Positions 34,960 to 46,400 of a stretch of 64,000 bases of DNA are shown in pieces (position 1 is the first letter of the stretch; every line of letters begins with the position of its first letter). A model generated the notes under the pieces. The model saw only the letters and a program-made list of their open reading frames with translations. It was not told the DNA's origin and ran no database searches. The stretch is taken from the NCBI RefSeq assembly GCF_033439725.1, contig NW_026944384.1:5022001-5086000 (forward strand). The letters are read 5' to 3'. The position numbers were made by a program, and so were the translations under genes. The stretch comes from Neurospora tetraspora (lineage: Eukaryota > Ascomycota > Sordariomycetes > Sordariales > Sordariaceae).

Positions 34960-36536
34960 GGTAACTTTAGTAAACAGGGCGTCTTGTGATCTTTATGTGC
35001 GGTCGTGGGTTCTGCCGGGTCCTGCCGAGCAACGCGTAATCGTCCTGTCCCTTCGCCACTTGTGCTTGGCTTCAGGAACAATTATTGAAAATCTCCAACT
35101 TGGAGACAATGTGAGTATGGAGCTAGCGGCAGATCCCGAGTTTATGAGGCTCGAGTTGAGTCGAGTGCCCCCTGATAAGTAATGCGATATCGCTTGGTGT
35201 GGCGATCATAAGGTGGGAAGAAATGAGTGAATCAAAGATACACGAGATTGACCACGAGACCCCATGAAATAAGAATGGGGTTGGGTCTTGGAAGCTCTAA
35301 ACGACAGACAGACAAGAAAAACCCAAGAATAATCCTCGTTCAGGAAAAAGAGTTTGGAACCAAAAGGCGACGTATATGACATTCTTATCAAAGACACGGC
35401 GCAGCTTGCATCATGCCGCCGCTTGGACGGGCAGTGAATCTCCTTGTACATCCTTGCTTGAGCCATGTTTGAACCTCCAAAGAACGACCAAGCAATGAAC
35501 GGCTCTTCATGACCAAAAGGTTCTTAGAATGCCATTGTCTCGAGTTCAAGTGTTGAAGAGCAACGAGTGGTTGAGAGTAAATCATCTGGCTTTCGACTTA
35601 CCACTGTTGAACGGTTTCGACGGCGTGACGGCTTAAACTCCGCGGAGGTGGGGTGACTGGGGTCGGTCTTAGTCGTGAGCGATACTCCGACGCACCGAGG
35701 ATCAGAGGCGCTGTGAGGATCAGGCGCACGTTAGGTCAAGGTGGCGTGGCTGAAGGTGAAAACCAGCGGTTTTTGTTTCGTTTTCGGCCAAACAACGATC
35801 GAAGTCCGGACTGAATGGTTTGGGTGGATGGAATAGGTAGTGTTGAAGAAGGTGAAGTAAGCGATCCTCCTGGAAGCTGGGGTCCATCGTGTTTAAACTC
35901 CATCTCTGATTCTCCGGCATCAGCACCCAGCAAGGTCCTCAGTGGCCCCAACCAACATGTTCGTGCGGTGCGGTGGCGTGGAAGTACCGGTATACGTGGA
36001 GGAAAGGTAAGTGGAACAGCTTGACGTCGCTGAGGCATTTCGCCGACCATTCATTCAGATTGATCAATCACAAGAGACGTCTGTCCAACGACGGAAGCGT
36101 GAGCGATTGGCTGGTCAAATAGTCCGCAGCATGCACCGATAGAGCCGAAAATCCATCGCAGTCCATGTTGCCACATCGAGCAATCGCGCAAGAGATAGTC
36201 GAGCTGAGTCGAGATAGTGCAGTCTTCTGCTCCCGAACCTGCGGAACCAGTGATGCAGGTCTCACTTTAAGGCGAAAAATTTGGTGTTTAGCCTTGGTCG
36301 ATCATTCTGTTTCGAATGCGGTCTCGGCTTCCGAGTTGCGGTCTGCCGGACTGTGTTTTGAGAGTGTCACCGTGACCGGAACAATGTCCGACGTTGTCTC
36401 CGAAAGCCAACACAAATCGTGCCTCAGCCACATACCAAACCCACGCCACGTAGTGGCTTGGACAGAGCTTCAAAGGCTTTCAGGGTCAAGGGTTAGGTGA
36501 GGATGGGGATGTCAGGGTTGAACGTGTGAAAACCCC
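34960..36536. other. Intergenic region, no supportable gene
   Basis: A minus-strand frame at 35,736-36,050 (ends FGRKRNKNRWFSPSATPP) has some coding character but no clear partner exon or domain. Otherwise short overlapping frames only. It should hold the promoter of the 34,308-34,959 gene and the 3' end of the CoA transferase. Confidence 0.45.
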
Positions 36537-37875
36537 TTACAGCTTAGACTTGATAGCGACAGCGTTCCCGTTCAAAACATCAAACTCCTTACCCTTCTTC
36601 CAACCGAGCCACTGCTCCACGACAGACTCGCCTCCCTTTCCAGGCTTCAACGGGATGCCCACATACGCTTCTCCCTTGACGCCCGGCCCTTGCCCATGCC
36701 TAGCGTCCTTCGCATCGTTCCTCACCGCCAAGCAAGGCGTCTCCCTAAGCGTGACCACCGGTCTCTGATCGCCCTCCGACCTCTCCCTCTCCCTCTCCAT
36801 CTCGCCATACTGAAAAACAGCCGTGCAGCACGCATCGGTCCCATCAAAGACATCCCCCCACTCCCTCCTCGTTTTGGTCTTAAACTTCTGCTCCAACACC
36901 CTCCTCAGCTCCGGCCAATTCTCCTTCTCCCCCCTCCTCTCCTCCCACCCTTGCCCTTCCAACCCCAATCCCCTAACCAACTCCCTAAAGAACTGCGGCT
37001 CCAACGCCCCGACAGCCATGTACTTCCCATCCCTAGTCTCGTACGTATCATAATAAGGACAGCCGGTATCCAGCAAGTTCTCCCCCCTCGGCGCGTTCCC
37101 CACCGGCGTCTTCAGCGCAAACCGATTGAAAGTAGCCAAGTAGCTCGCTCCGTCGACGATATTCGCCTCCACCACCTGCCCTTTACCCGTCCTCTCCCGC
37201 GCTGCCAGCGCAAGCAAGATGCCCTGGAACAAAACCGCTCCGCCGCCGGCAAAGTCGCCAAGGATGTTGATCGGCGGCGTCGGCTTCTCCCCCTGCCTCC
37301 CCAGCAGACTCAACACGCCCGACACAGCCAGGTAGTTGATATCGTGCCCGGCCATGTTGGCGAACCGCCCATCGCGCCGGAAGCCGGTCAGGCGGGCGTA
37401 GATGAGGCGGGGGTTGATTTCACACAGAACGGAGGGACCTAGGCCGAGCTTCTCCAGGACTCCAGGGCGGTAGGGGTCGATGATGACGTCGGAGACAGCG
37501 GCGAGGGATTTGATGAGGGCGACTCCCGCGGGAGATTTGAGGTCGACGACCAGCGAGGATTTGTGCCGCGTTAGTTGGTCGGGGACTTGCCGGGCGACGG
37601 GGCCGGAGACGGCGCGGTCGATGCGCAGGACGGAGGCGCCGGCGTCGGAGAGGAGGAGGCCGGCGAAGGGACCTGTTTTAGCGTTAGTCTTGGGACATTC
37701 TCAAGTGATGGTGATGTCTAAGTGAGGTGTAAGTGAGATATGACGATCGGCCGGGTTTCGGCCGAAAGCCTCCGTGTAAGTCGGACCAAGGTGAGAGATG
37801 GATATGAGCTTTACCTGGAGCTAGACCGGCAAACTCCAGGACCTTGAGTCCGGTAAGAGGCGGTTGGCCAACCAT
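36537..37875 (-). CDS. CoA-transferase family III / alpha-methylacyl-CoA racemase-like, peroxisomal, 2 exons
   Basis: Exons 37875-37815 and 37672-36537 (minus) give 398 residues. The splice restores VLEFAGLAPGPFAG, the conserved N-terminus of the CaiB/BaiF family. Racemase hallmarks follow: SLVVDLKSP, VIIDPYRPGVLEKLGLGP, NPRLIYARLTGF, MAGHDINYLAVSG (His of the catalytic pair), INILGDFAGGG (Asp of the pair), GKGQVVEANIVDGA and YMAVGALEPQFF. The C-terminus is SKL, a peroxisomal targeting signal type 1. Racemases of this type invert the 2-methyl centre of branched acyl-CoAs so that beta-oxidation can proceed; the substrate here is inferred. An extra charged loop (EMERERERSEGDQ) lies near residue 310. 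Confidence 0.92.
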
Positions 37876-39443
37876 TGTGATTCCTTTCTTTGACCTTCCA
37901 GTCGTTCAATGTCCTTGAAGGTACCTCTCGAGTTACTTTCTTCAGTAAACGGTCACACGGCACCGGACCGATCCACAGCAGTCTATCCACTCAGCCGGTT
38001 CACGTTTCCAATTCCCACGTTTCTTCGAATGGCGTGGGCCACTGCACTGTTTGGTCGGAAAAGGGGACACCCAGTAAATGACGTATGGTCTCAGGGGTGA
38101 ATGTGATGATGGGTGGTTGCTGGCCTTGGTAGTGTCTGCAGCAGCAGCAAGCTCGCAAATGTCGACCAGAAAGGATGAAACGAGCAAGAGAGTGACGAAC
38201 ATATCCGACCACTTATAAAACGGGTATTCGGGACTTTGGAGTATGGGGAAGTTGAGAATGCTACGTTGGAGGTGTGGGGTAAAGGATGAATGGGGATAGA
38301 GATGGTGCCCGTGCAGTGGTATTTTGACTCTTTTGAGGTTTGGTGTTCTTGATGCTTGCAGGACAGTGCAATTGGAATATCCGACAAAGACTTGAGTGTG
38401 AAAATATCAATTCCAGCTGAGTCCTCAAATCTAAGGACATGGCTCTTCAGGGCTATTTAACAGCTGAAGCCATCGTGATGTGCGATAAACATCATAAGAC
38501 ATGCTAGGACTTCATGATAAGCTTTTCCGTTTCTGAATCCAGAGCATCTCAGCTTAATCTTGGAATACTGAGCACAAGAGCTGAACAGCAATCGAGACTC
38601 GGAAAACATCATCGACAAAGTGAAATTGGGAGCAACATCATCACGCGACACGAACCTATACGGCGACTACCGAGGCTCCCTTTCTCCCGCTCACGTTGCT
38701 CCAGGCCTGTGAGGGTGTGTGAGGGTGTGCCTGTCACCAATTGGCACCCTGGGCGCACTCCCGTTTAGCGGCCCGCCCTGTGGGGGAGTTGGGGAGCTGG
38801 GCAAGGTGGAGAGGCTTGGTATGCGGGGTAAGGACAAGAGGAGTGAGGTTACGGATTGTCAACTTTTGTACCTGATGCGCCAAAGTGACGACTCCCGAGG
38901 CATTGGATGAATGACAGGAACAGATCTGGGGGAAATCATGATGCGGTAGGTGATGGAAGATGCGATTGGTACCAAGTAAACAATATATGATGCAATCGAC
39001 ACTTTGGGGAGAGCTTCGGTGCATGGCAGTACCGAACCCACGATATGCGATGCGCAAGACAGCGTGGACGGCTACGTGGTAACCGAAAATAGGCATGTTG
39101 ATCATTGACCATCAACACCAAAGAAGTTGATGGATGTTGAGTTGAAATTCTAGATGCCTCCTCCCGGGCTGACAAATGTCAAGACCGAAAGTGCGAAAAA
39201 CACCATGTATAACCCTAACCCTCTTCATGGGGTTTATCAGAAGCGCTAATGTTACATCATTACAAGGCCGACAGGGAAGCTCCAGTTAATCGCCGCTAAA
39301 AAGTCGTGATAACGGTTTCCACTGCCGCTGCCGCCGACATTCGCCATCCGTCCGCATTGCCGTGATCTTTTGTCTGTCTGACTTTGCGCCGAACACCTTG
39401 TCACTCTCTAGCAGCCAGTACCGCACCCACCACCCTTTTCAAA
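37876..39443. other. Divergent promoter region between the CoA racemase-like gene (-) and the glutaredoxin (+)
   Basis: 1.6 kb with no coding frame supported on either strand. No repeat or RNA gene identified. Confidence 0.5.
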
Positions 39444-40152
39444 ATGTTGACCAGGTCCCTTTTCTCGAGGGTAAGCAAGACCCCCGCCGTTGCGCTTCAG
39501 GTCCCGTCGTCCCGCAAAAGTGGTGGTAACCGACACTAACATCCTCCTCCTGCCCTGACAACAGCAACTCTTCGCCGCCGCATCCCGGCCGGCCATTGCG
39601 CCCAAGGCCGTCTCCTCCGCCTTCCGCCCCGTCCTCTTCTACCAGAACCGCTTCCTGTCCGATGCGACCCGCCAGGCCATCGACAAGGCCGTCGCCTCCG
39701 CCCCCGTCGTTCTCTTCATGAAGGGCACCCCCGAGACTCCCCAGTGCGGCTTCTCGCGCGCCAGCATCCAGGTTCTGGGTCTGCAGGGCGTTGATCCCAA
39801 CAAGTTTGCTGCTTTCAACGTTTTGGAGGATGCCGAGTTGAGGCAGGGTATGTTACACAACCAACCAGTTGGGAAAAGAAAAAAAAAGGGGAAAAAATAA
39901 AGAAGGACAGAAATGCTGACAAGTAGTGGGTGTGCACCGCGCGCGCATCATCATGCATATATAGGCATCAAGGAGTACAGCGACTGGCCCACCATTCCCC
40001 AGCTCTACATCGACAAGGAGTTCGTCGGCGGTTGCGACATCATTGTCTCGATGCACCAGAACGGCGAGCTTGCCAAGCTTCTCGAGGAGAAGGATGTCTT
40101 GGTCAAGGGCGAGGAGGGTGCTGCTGAGGAGCAGACCGAGAAGAAGGAGTAA
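39444..40152 (+). CDS. GRX5: Mitochondrial monothiol glutaredoxin, Grx5 type, 3 exons
   Basis: Exons 39444-39470, 39565-39847 and 39965-40152 give 165 residues. Residues 1-35 are Arg/Ser/Ala-rich without acidic residues ([28 protein letters not shown]), a mitochondrial presequence. The CGFS active site (Cys about 70, in [12 protein letters not shown]) and the WPTIPQLYI and GGCDII glutathione-binding segments define the single-domain CGFS class. Grx5 transfers [2Fe-2S] clusters from the Isu scaffold in mitochondria. The C-terminus carries an unusual acidic/basic tail ([13 protein letters not shown]). The short first exon is set by the only ATG with a good donor (GTAAGC) and an in-phase acceptor. 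Confidence 0.95.
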
Positions 40153-40636
40153 AGAAAAGAAAAGAAGGGGCGGATGCGGATGCGGATATTGGCTATGCGT
40201 GGAGGGAGATGAGTGATTCATGAAGCCCATTGTACTTGTACTGATACCATTTGACAGACGATTTGGATCGCATGCGTAGACTGTACGATATGTGTTTACT
40301 CTTTACGTTGCTGAAAATAGGCGTGGAGATGTTGCTTGGGGATTTCTCTGGGCGTTGAAAAGGGACATAACAGTAGATGAAGGCCGGTTCATGTCATATA
40401 TGGCCTATACAGTACATAGGAAACAGATTCTGTCAAAACTACCTATATCTATACCTGTCTATGCTATGTTGTGTTGAAAACGCCATGTTAAATGCCGCCT
40501 GGGTATCATGTTAAAGCCCCCTTTTTGTCATGCATACAAGAAAACTGGAAAAAACTAAACAAAAAAATTTCCTCCCCTTCAGCCATGTTGAAACCCTTTC
40601 TTCTCTTTCTTCCCCCTCTCTATCACTGCCCCCATC
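40153..40636. other. Convergent intergenic region
   Basis: Holds the 3' ends of the glutaredoxin (+) and CAF16 (-). AT-rich in the second half; nothing else seen. Confidence 0.55.
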
Positions 40637-41545
40637 TCAGTTGCAGCCAGGCCCATCCGTAGCCTCCTTATTCGTCTTCGCCTCCAACCCATACCCCCCC
40701 AATCCCGGGCTATTATAACTCAACCCCTCCGGCCCGCGTCGATGCTGACTTCTCGGTCCTCTCGCCCCCAAGTCATCCCTCAACCACCTCAACACCAGTT
40801 CACCGAGCCTGCTATTCCCCGTCACCCCCTCGACGACATTCTTCCCATCCTCGACCTCCTTCAACATCTCCTCCGCCTTCCCCCACCCCTTCACAGTCCC
40901 CAAGTGCATATGCACAAGGTGCGTCGGCCAACTAGCCAAATTATCCAGAATATGCGTCGCGTACACAACCGTGCACTCCCTCGTCTCCGTCTCCCGCCTC
41001 AACCAACCCAGGAACTGCGCCCGCGACCAGACGTCCAAGTCCACCGTGATTTCGTCCAGCAGAAGAACCGTCCAGGGACGGATCAGTCCCATCGCCAGCT
41101 GCACCCTCCTCCTCTCCCCGTCGCTGACGGCATGCATCCGCCAGTTGGTGTCGATATCCAGCACCGACACCAATTCATCTCTGCGTTCAGGGTAATGGTC
41201 CCCGCCCACGGACCGCAACAACTCAACCACGCCAATGTCGGTCCTGACAATCTGGTTCAGAACCCATTCCAGTCCCAAGTAGGTGACGCCCTCGAGCCCG
41301 TCCTTGAACGGGTCCACGCCGGACACTCTGATGGTGTTGGCGGGCGCGAGACGCTTGCCGGCTAGCAGGCGGAGAAGCGTGGTCTTGCCGGCGCCGTTGG
41401 CGCCGATGAGCAAAGTGCGCGAGCGAGGCGGGAGGGACAAGGTGATGTTGGAGACGCCGTTGGAGCGGTCGGGGAAGGTGTAGGTGAGGTCGGAGGTTTC
41501 GACTGTTGGGGGGGCTTGTCGGGGGGCTTGCTCTTGGGAGGCCAT
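40637..41545 (-). CDS. CAF16: CAF16-like soluble ABC ATPase (CCR4-NOT associated)
   Basis: Single exon, 302 residues from the ATG at 41,545. A single ABC domain without membrane spans: Walker A GANGAGKTT (residues 48-56), signature VSDGERRRVQLAMGL, Walker B TVLLLDEITVDLD, switch His in VVYATHILD. The DLDVW and THILDNLASWPTH segments and the lack of transmembrane parts match Caf16, the ABC protein associated with the CCR4-NOT complex in yeast, which links transcription regulation and mRNA decay. The frame stays open to 41,998, but that part is lysine/asparagine/threonine-rich leader sequence with poly-T on the coding strand, so the ATG before ASQEQAPRQ is preferred. The 3' 40 codons are Gly/Arg-rich. 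Confidence 0.92.
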   Translation of the reverse strand: MASQEQAPRQAPPTVETSDLTYTFPDRSNGVSNITLSLPPRSRTLLIGANGAGKTTLLRLLAGKRLAPANTIRVSGVDPFKDGLEGVTYLGLEWVLNQIVRTDIGVVELLRSVGGDHYPERRDELVSVLDIDTNWRMHAVSDGERRRVQLAMGLIRPWTVLLLDEITVDLDVWSRAQFLGWLRRETETRECTVVYATHILDNLASWPTHLVHMHLGTVKGWGKAEEMLKEVEDGKNVVEGVTGNSRLGELVLRWLRDDLGARGPRSQHRRGPEGLSYNSPGLGGYGLEAKTNKEATDGPGCN

Positions 41546-42092
41546 TTTTTTGGTGGGAGGTTCGGTTGTTTGTTGGTTTGGACGGGTTGTTGGTTGAAGG
41601 CTTGTTATGTTGGTTCTTTTGGTTTTCGGTTGGTTGGTGATGCCACGTCCTCCCTTGAGTTCGTGTTGTTGACAATGTAAGGGATGTGTGCTGTTGGTGA
41701 AGAAAAACTGAAAGTTTGGTTTGGGGAAGTGAGTGAAAAAAAAAAAGAAAAAAAAAAAAGATGGGATGAGGGGCAAATGTTGTGTGATGCAAAACGCTCG
41801 GAACAACACTTGGCAGGTACGCTCGCCTGACAGAGCTTGGAGAGCTCGGCGATGTTGGGCCAGAACTCTTGTCGTTTCAATCGCCGCCCCCTGGGAAGTT
41901 TTGCGGGGTGATAATGACACAAGTACGCAACAGAGGCTGTTTTGAAAGTCCAGATGGCGATTCAGTTCAACCGTTGTGGGAAAAAGAAAGATGAACACAA
42001 CCTCCGAGGCCTACTGTAGATATGCTTATGTACGCACCGGGAATATCGTCAATTTTCTTTTTTCTTCGATACTACCTACCGGAACAGACATC
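41546..42092. other. Upstream region of CAF16, ending at the repeat island
   Basis: Promoter and leader of CAF16. Contains an A/T homopolymer-like tract (about 41,736-41,760). GC content is normal; the mutated island starts abruptly at 42,102. Confidence 0.6.
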
Positions 42093-42101
42093 GTTCAAGC
42101 T
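42093..42101 (+). repeat. 9-bp target site duplication, left copy
   Basis: GTTCAAGCT, repeated exactly at 57,415-57,423, immediately outside the terminal inverted repeats. Confidence 0.88.
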
Positions 42102-42217
42102 CGCAATCGGTAGCTGGGTAGTCCCAAACTGGTCCCTAGGTAGTCCCCCCCACTTTTTAAGGCTAAGTAAGCCCAGCCGCCCAGCCCAGCCGCCTAGCCC
42201 AGCCTAACACACCGTAC
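42102..42217 (+). repeat. Terminal inverted repeat, left
   Basis: 116 bases, GC-rich in the inner half (CCCAGCCGCC-type repeats). It pairs with 57,299-57,414 inverted; most mismatches are C/T or G/A, as RIP produces. Confidence 0.88.
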
Positions 42218-43154
42218 AATTGAGGCTATACAATCGACGGCCGCGCATCGTTAAATCTACGTCTTTTATATATTCTTTTTACGTAAGAGTATTTAAAATC
42301 ATTAATCTAATTAATTATTTACTACTAAGAAAGTTAATACTACAATTACTAATAATATTATTATCTTCTATATTAGCCCTATTGTAATTATATATATTAC
42401 ACTTACTATATATACTATATTTACTACCCAAAATATACGTACCTACCCTAATTTTAATACCCGCTGTATAAATACTACTTAGAGTATTAGAGAACCCTTA
42501 TATATTAAGAATAAAGTATTAAAGATAGTCTTATATCGATTAAAGTTCGATTATGTTACGTTATTAGTATAATTTAATTTTATAAGTTTCTCTACTATTA
42601 ATTAAAAGGGGGAGGGAAATTCTAATTTAATTAGGATTAGGGTATTAATATTAGTTATTTAATAAGCGTTACTACCATATAATTAAATTGGTTAGAATTA
42701 ATAAAAATTAATATATAATTGTAAAATAATTATTACTAAATTAGTAATTACTACTAAATTTAAGGATAGGGAAATGGAGAGGGCGTTAAAGCCCTTTATA
42801 AAAAAATTAGAATTAATTATAATAATATTAGAGAAGGTGTTAGCGCTAGAATTAATTGTATTATAATAATTTTAACCGTATTATTAATCGTATTATTAAT
42901 TACTTTAGTAACAGTTCGTTATAAATCCTTTTAAATAACATATCAATACGAAATACCTTCTATATACCCCCCTTCTATATATTTCTTCTTTATATATTTC
43001 TTTTCCTCGTTCCTTTTTAAATATTTTATTATATTACCTAGCGGGGCGGTTTATTGTAAGAAAATATATAATAGTTATTATACCGGTTATAATTAATAAA
43101 TATAATAATATTAGGTACCGCAATAATAAACTAGGCGGCGGTAAATGAAGCGGG
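42218..43154. other. AT-rich left interior of the TIR element
   Basis: RIP-mutated sequence without a readable frame. No conserved protein segment recognised. Confidence 0.6.
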
Positions 43155-43159
43155 CAGGC
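43155..43159 (+). repeat. Target duplication of the Gypsy element, left copy
   Basis: CAGGC here against TAGGT at 54,345-54,349; the two differ only by C-to-T changes. Confidence 0.55.
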
Positions 43160-43421
43160 TATTATAAAATTAATTTATAATATAATTATATTATATTAAT
43201 TATATATATACTATATTAAAACTAATACTATAGTTTAAAATTATATACTTATATATTAATTACATATTTTAATTACGTATAGCCGTATATATATACGTAT
43301 AGATTAGCCTATTAAACTTTCGTTTATATAATTAATCTTCTACGTATACTTCCTTTTCTTTCCTTCATATAATAACGTATATTTTACCCTACCCCTAATA
43401 ATACCCTTTTATTCCATAATG
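43160..43421 (+). repeat. 5' LTR of the Gypsy element
   Basis: Direct repeat of 54,083-54,344 (same length). Shared landmarks include TTTAATTACGTATA and ACCCTACCCCTAAT; differences are mostly transitions. Confidence 0.85.
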
Positions 43422-46400
43422 ATTTATTATATCTTATTATTACGCTACGCGCGCTTATTTAAGGGAAGAGCGATTATAATTAATTTTTAATTATTATAAT
43501 ATTATTAATTTAATATTACTGATTCAAATTAATTAAAATTCAATATTAAAATAATTAAAACCTTATATTATAATTTTCAACTTCGAGTTAAATAATTATT
43601 AAATTGAATATTACTATTAAATATTCGTACTCTCTTTTCCCTTTTATTTACCTAACGTATTAATTTAACACTTAATATCCGATATCATCCTATATATTTC
43701 CTTAGTAATTAATATCTTTTTCACTATTATTATAATCGGCACATTCGTTATTTTAAACCCGGCTAATTAAAAATATTATTTTAACGTTACGTAAACTTTC
43801 AAATCCTTTAATAATTAAATAATTTAAATTAATATTATTATTAAATACGTATTTAATTTTATTTAATTTCTTATTTTTTAAATAATTTTTAAAATTTTCG
43901 ATTGCCTCTTCTATAACGATATTATTGCCGCCTATATTTAAATATAAAAAGTATAAAAGGAACTTACCGTTTCCGAAATTAAATTTACTATTATACTTTA
44001 TAATATTAAGCGTTACAATAATAATATCGCTATAATTTAAATTTAAACCCTCTTTTATACGTAAAAAGTAATTAAAAATTATAATAAAATTATTAATAAC
44101 CTCCGTAATAACTACGCCGACAAATTCAAAATTATTCATAATATTTATTCTAATACCGTTAATATTTTTAATAACGATATTATTATTTTAAAGTAAGAAT
44201 TTACCGACTTCCGTACTAATTTTAAAAAAGTATATAAAAAATAATATAATAAATATTGAAAATATATTAATAAATTTTATTAATATTTTATCGCCGCCTC
44301 TAAAATTAAATTTATTTTTAAACCCGAAGCTACTATTCCGCCCCCGCCCCCCGAAAATCCTAATAACAATAAGGACTTCGAAATAATAATTTTTAACGAC
44401 GATAGCGACTATAAATCAGTATTATATATCATTATATTTTCCGCTTTCGACGGTAAAAGTATTTTTATTAAATATATTACTAAATATTATATTTAGCGTT
44501 TCCATATTAAATTCATTTAAATTAATAAATCAAAGATTTTTATTACCGAACGTATTAAATTCTCGTTAATTGCCCGTTCTATTAAAGGCCTTACTTTTAA
44601 AATTATTAAAATTGAATTTAATAAGATCTTTATTAGCGAGCCCGCTAAATAGAATATAGCCTTCGAATTACTCGATAAGTTCGATAAAAAATATAATAAT
44701 ATTAACGTTATTATTTATTTTCGTTACGAATTAGAGGAATTAAAAATAATTAAAGGAATAAAGTAATAAGATTTCGATGAGAAGTTTACCTTCTTTATAA
44801 ACCGTTATAATTTTAATAATAATATAAAAATTAACTATCTTTATTAGGGGATTAGCGAATATACTTATATTACTTTTATTTATTAGAATAATTAGTCTAC
44901 TAATAATAAACACGAGAAGTAATTTACTAAAGTTTATAATTTAATTAAGAATTTAAAAGATGAAGATTAATTTAAGAAGAATATTAACCCCTTTTATAAG
45001 ACTAGTATTATTATTATTAGTACTAATATCAATATTTCTGCCCCCGAAATTAATTTTAATTAGGGTAGTAAGATCATAAATTTTAATACTATATCCGCTT
45101 CCAATATTTAATTTTTTCGTATAATTAATAACGAGGTATTTAAATTCCGTATAAAGAATAAAATATATATTCGCTATAATAAAAAGGGTTACTTCTTAAT
45201 TAAATACCGTTCTTATATTAATTTTAAGAAGGAGGTTAAGCCTTTTAATTATAATAAAAATAAGAATGAAAATAAGAATGGGAATAATAATAATAATAAT
45301 AGTAGTAATAGTAATAATAGCGGCTAATAACCTGCTTAAGGATAATATAATTATAATTAGTAATGTCCTTATAATCATAATAATTATTAAATTAATATTA
45401 TAAATCTTATTCTTCTTATAAATATATTAATAAGCGTTCTAGCTCCCGGTACCCTCGGCTCCGGTAATTATTATTACCCGGTTCTTATTTACTTACCCGA
45501 TTTTGTTAGCCCCATTCTAAACGACGAAAATAATTCTATTTATAATTAAGGAAATATATAACCTCCTAACTAAATTACGTTTAGAGGTATTAATTTATAA
45601 AATAAGGAAGAAAATAAGGAAGAAAATAAGGGCTTATCTTTATATAGTTAAATATTATAAAAATCAATACACTTTAATAGGTAATTATTATAAATACTCT
45701 AATTTATTAAATTCTTTTATTTACCTATTTTATAGACCGTATAAATTATATTACTCCGCTTTCGTTAATAATAATTATATTACCCTTAATTTTATTAACC
45801 GTTATTTCGTTTATTATTATTAATTCCCTTATTTTAAATTAATAACGCTTAAATTCCTTTATTTCGCTAACGGTTATATTAAAAATCATATTATTTATTC
45901 TTTAAAACTAACGATATAAATAAACGTTTATTATAAAATTATTAACCTATTTATTTATAATTTAATAGAGAATAACCCTATTATTTTAGGCTACTTTGAA
46001 TTAATTTACTATATTCCTAATATCGATGAATTTAGTAATTCCCTCTATTTCGGCCCTACTTATAAATAATACAATTATTTCCTTCGTAGAATTTTAATTT
46101 ATCTTTATTATATTCTATTAATTAAACGGTACGCCTTTCTAATATTTCCAATTAATATTACCGGTACGCGCCTTATATATAAAAAGCCTTTTTATAAAGA
46201 GGTTTCTAACGAGGGGAAATTAAAACAATTATTATAATCGGAATTTACGCGCCGTCTTTTTATTTCTGTAATTATAAAAAGGGTTACTTATTAATAATTT
46301 AACTACTTTGAAAATTAAATTACTAACCAGTTAGAAATTATATTTATTAATGAAACTTTTAATAATTTAAATTAAATATTTACATTCGGCGTTTTATCCC

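Noticed and set aside
35720-36050. Overlapping minus-strand frames that might be an exon
   Set aside because: No consistent splice to the gene at 34,308-34,959 could be built and no family was seen.
41546-41998. Upstream 151-codon extension of the CAF16 frame
   Set aside because: Lys/Asn/Thr-rich with poly-Phe from a T tract; the family N-terminus fits the ATG at 41,545.
43753-44139. 128-codon minus-strand frame in the AT-rich island
   Set aside because: Asn/Ile/Leu-rich translation of RIP-mutated DNA; opposite in strand to the Gypsy gag-pol.
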